Part shown: positions 61,464 to 64,000 of the stretch, piece after piece
How positions within the stretch are numbered: position 1 is the first letter of the stretch
How the letters are laid out: every line of letters starts with the position of its first letter
Notes under the pieces: model-generated
Database searches by the model: none
What the model saw: the letters and a program-made list of their open reading frames with translations, nothing else
Told to the model about the DNA's origin: nothing
Program-made: the position numbers and the translations under genes
From: Chrysomallon squamiferum
Taxonomy: Eukaryota > Mollusca > Gastropoda > Neomphalida > Peltospiridae
Reading direction: 5' to 3'
Assembly: GCA_012295275.1 (NCBI GenBank)
Contig: CM022678.1
Location: forward strand, 17,724,278-17,788,277
Length of the DNA: 64,000 nt

Positions 61464-62919
61464 TTAGCCATCCAAGTGGATAACTTTCAACACCATTGCA
61501 TTCATGTTGAGAAAAAATCCAAATCGGACATTGACAGGCTTTCGGTTGAGAGTGGATATGACCGTAGATTGGCACCTCCTTCTCTTTGGCCCATCCCAGA
61601 TGCAAGCAACAATTTCAGAAGAAGACCAAGGCCGGAATATGGTGACACAGACACAGGAGAAGTCTTTGTCCAGCCAGTGTTTGTCTCTGAACCTGTCCAC
61701 CTGGTATATCCCAAAAGTCGCAAACGTTTCCCTGTCGTTCAAACGACCGACAACCTGATAGAAAACATGAACCTCCCAGTAATGGCAGCCATCACTGAGA
61801 ACTCTGTCTCCTGATATGCCACAGTTCCTGTACATAGGATCAAACTGCACAGTGTCTTCGATTCCGTGGTGCTGACAGTCGCAGTGGGCGACTGTCAGAC
61901 GATCTCTGTCAAGATCCAAGTTTTGTGTTTCTCTTCTAAGTCCAGTAAGAAAACATCAGCTGAAAAAAAACATATACAGTCTCTGAAGATCAATATCAGC
62001 AATTAAACTCATTTTTGACAATGTGTATGTGTATATGAATAATTTACTGAAGTGAATATAGGTATATTTTTGTTAAGTGCCTGAAGATACTGGAAATTAG
62101 TTATCACCACTATATATAGCCATTGCAGGATAAATATCATTGCATCTTACTAAATTGTATTAATTGTATTAATCTGTAGAATATCTTTAATGATACCACT
62201 TGATTTTAGTGATACCTAACCCTCTAGTTTTCTTTTTTCAGTGCTGACCTGTGTGTTTTCAGTATTCAACAGCAGAATAAATCTTTGAAAAGAACTGAGC
62301 AAAGCTTAATAGAAAATTCTGGAAAATACTGAAATATATGTTTTGTTTACCAAACCTGAAAATATATTTCTAGTGACAAAAACGACAAGAATTTAACTAA
62401 ATTTCATTTGCAAATTCATTAATTATTAATAGAAAACAGCTTAACAATTTTTTTTTTTTTTTTAAAAAAACAAATCACGTGGAACATACTTCTGATCTGA
62501 GGTTCAGTATACAGGACTCGTTCTTCGCAGTAAGAACTGGTCCCTTCTTTGTACTCTGCTGCCACGGAAACCAGGTAAAGCGTCTCATGTCGAAGTCCTT
62601 CAAAAGTGCATCTGTTGTCTTTAGCTGACCATTTGGCAAGGACAAACTCCTGGACGGTGGAATTGGGGGGGTTGCTATTTTCACATCTGACATGATACTG
62701 CAAGGCCTCCTGACACCGACTGACCTCAATGCTGACCTTGGCTGTCTGTCTGTTTGTTAGTCTGGACTGTAGTGAAGTTATTGATGGAACAGTTACTGGA
62801 AGAAAAAAAAAATAATAATGTCAGTAAATAGGGTTTTTTTGTTTTCTTTTGTTATTAACATTACAGTTTCCATCGTCATCATTATAATTATCATTATTAT
62901 TATTTTAATTTTTAATTTT

Positions 62920-62963
<44 letters not shown>

Positions 62964-63274
62964 GAACAGGTTCACTAATTTAATGTAGGCTCTATATGTG
63001 TTGGGTTATATGATCTTCCCTATTTAGCCTAATACTGAGCTGTTTTCTGTAACCAACCAATGATTTATTGAAGGGCACAGTATGTGTTTTACTGTCTGTA
63101 ATAAGGTTCATACAAAAGATGCCAAATAGAGGATTTCATTTTCAATATAATTATAATTAAATAAACATGTTAAAAAAACCTCCAGTAACCTTAGTAATAA
63201 AATGTGCTGTGGTTTTGTTTAATAACAATGTTATTAATCTGATCCTAAATGTTGACTTAATAATCTATATCTAC

Positions 63275-63339
<65 letters not shown>

Positions 63340-63340
63340 A

Positions 63341-63373
<33 letters not shown>

Positions 63374-63790
63374 GTAAAGAGAAAATGTTAGCACCCGCTT
63401 ACCACTGAAAATATTGTACTTTTATTTGCCATACTTTATTATTAGCAAAGTCTCACTGCCATTAACAAATCTGTAAAAGCAATGTTAAAAATGTTGTGAA
63501 AGAAAAAAAAAAAAACCCCAGGTAAATGAGATGCTGACTTACAACACTTTTTTTTCTCCGTCGCAGTAATGCTGTTGTTGCAGTTGCTGTTGTTGGTGTT
63601 TTTGCCCAAAGATGGCAAAACGAGTTTGTGATTTTTTAAGACACCTCTAGGTGGATGGAACAAAGAGAGACAACTCTCACAGTAAGATATTTGTGGGCAG
63701 TCGACGCAGGTTTTTACAGCAAATTTGGTCGAATCTTCACACAGCGAGCAGGGAACATTGCTAGGAGAGGTGCTGTTCTTTGAGGTGTTC
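61464..63790 (-). CDS. TRIM-like protein, B-box - FN3 - B30.2/SPRY, C-terminal part (5' end beyond the window)
   Basis: Exons seen: 63790-63543 (B-box), 62795-62490 (FN3), 61959-61464 (SPRY and stop). B-box: CSLCEDSTKFAVKTCVDCPQ then YCESCLSLFHPPRG, VLKNHKLV, closest to TRIM9/67 B-box 1. FN3: FVLAKWSAKD, CTFEGLRHETLYLVSVAAEY. SPRY: DPMYRNCGISGDRVLSDGCH, YWEVHVFYQV, FGIYQVDRF, VRFGFFLN, stop at 61464. The B-box exon ends in phase 1 and joins the FN3 exon directly, so no second B-box or coiled coil lies between them, unlike standard class I TRIMs. The SPRY exon starts in one frame (DVFLLDLEEKHK) and continues in another (LDLDRDRLTVAHCD); one missing A near 61921-61924 would explain this. RING and start are not in the window. 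Ubiquitin-ligase function cannot be assumed without the RING. Confidence 0.75.
62917..62963. repeat. (ATT)n microsatellite
   Basis: About 46 bp of ATT repeats in the intron between the B-box and FN3 exons. Confidence 0.92.
63273..63372. repeat. (CTAT)n - (CTGT)n tetranucleotide array
   Basis: About 64 bp of CTAT switching sharply to about 30 bp of CTGT, in the same intron as the ATT array. Confidence 0.95.
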
Positions 63791-64000
63791 CTTAAAACAC
63801 ACACATTTTTATTTCATGTCACACATAAATTTATTTGATATTAAAAGGCTGAACAATAATAACAAGAACATAATTTTTTTCCAATGAACATTCAAAGATT
63901 TGAATTTTTATTTATTAAGTATTATGTTTTCATCAGTCATTTTGTAAATATCATCTCCTTCAACAGTTCTACCACAGTTAAACCCAATAAAAACCCAGTT
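63791..64000. other. Intron of the TRIM-like gene at the window edge
   Basis: AT-rich sequence upstream (sense) of the B-box exon acceptor at 63791-63792. No further exon is visible before the window ends. Confidence 0.5.

Noticed and set aside
61326-61814. Plus-strand frames of 162 and 84 codons over the SPRY exon
   Set aside because: They are antisense to the SPRY domain exon, which has clear family similarity on the minus strand.

Overview
The window is animal nuclear DNA. It is AT-rich, its genes are split into many small exons by GT-AG introns, and its introns and intergenic DNA are packed with microsatellites (AAT, AG, CA, TA, AAAT), longer minisatellites and tRNA-like SINE heads. The gene set (alpha-tocopherol-transfer-like CRAL-TRIO protein, TUBGCP5, PDZPH1-like, MRNIP, B-box/FN3/SPRY protein) is metazoan. 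Gene structure, repeat style and protein divergence suggest a spiralian, most likely a mollusc and possibly a cephalopod; that placement is inference. No prokaryotic, viral or plasmid features are visible.

Layout, left to right: (1) 1864-7338, minus: CRAL-TRIO lipid-transfer protein, 7 coding exons, 307 aa. (2) 9503-26160, minus: complete TUBGCP5 (gamma-tubulin complex component 5), 22 coding exons, 997 aa, every junction in phase. (3) 28212-29003, plus: an unrecognised GC-rich coding exon that changes frame twice. (4) 29004-41381: gene desert with microsatellites and two diverged Tigger/pogo-like short TIR elements. (5) 41382-55151, minus: PDZ-PH-PH protein (PDZPH1-like), 11 coding exons, 709 aa. 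(6) 57372-60541, plus: MRNIP, 4 coding exons, whose frame is continuous only if a -1 shift occurs at an A-AAA-AAG heptamer. (7) 61464-63790, minus and cut by the window edge: B-box, FN3 and SPRY exons of a TRIM-like protein, with one apparent 1-nt deletion in the SPRY exon.

The genes do not form a pathway. TUBGCP5 (microtubule nucleation) and MRNIP (DNA double-strand-break response) are housekeeping genes; the CRAL-TRIO protein handles hydrophobic ligands; the PDZ-PH-PH protein is a probable membrane scaffold. PDZPH1-like and MRNIP are head-to-head over about 2.2 kb.

The most unusual signal is a pattern: at five exons, in three genes, a segment spanning the exon-intron boundary has been tandemly copied into the adjacent intron, leaving partial exon copies with extra splice sites. 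The extreme case is a 26-copy 54-bp array in which every unit repeats the TUBGCP5 exon 18 acceptor. I found no defence, CRISPR or other known mobile system.
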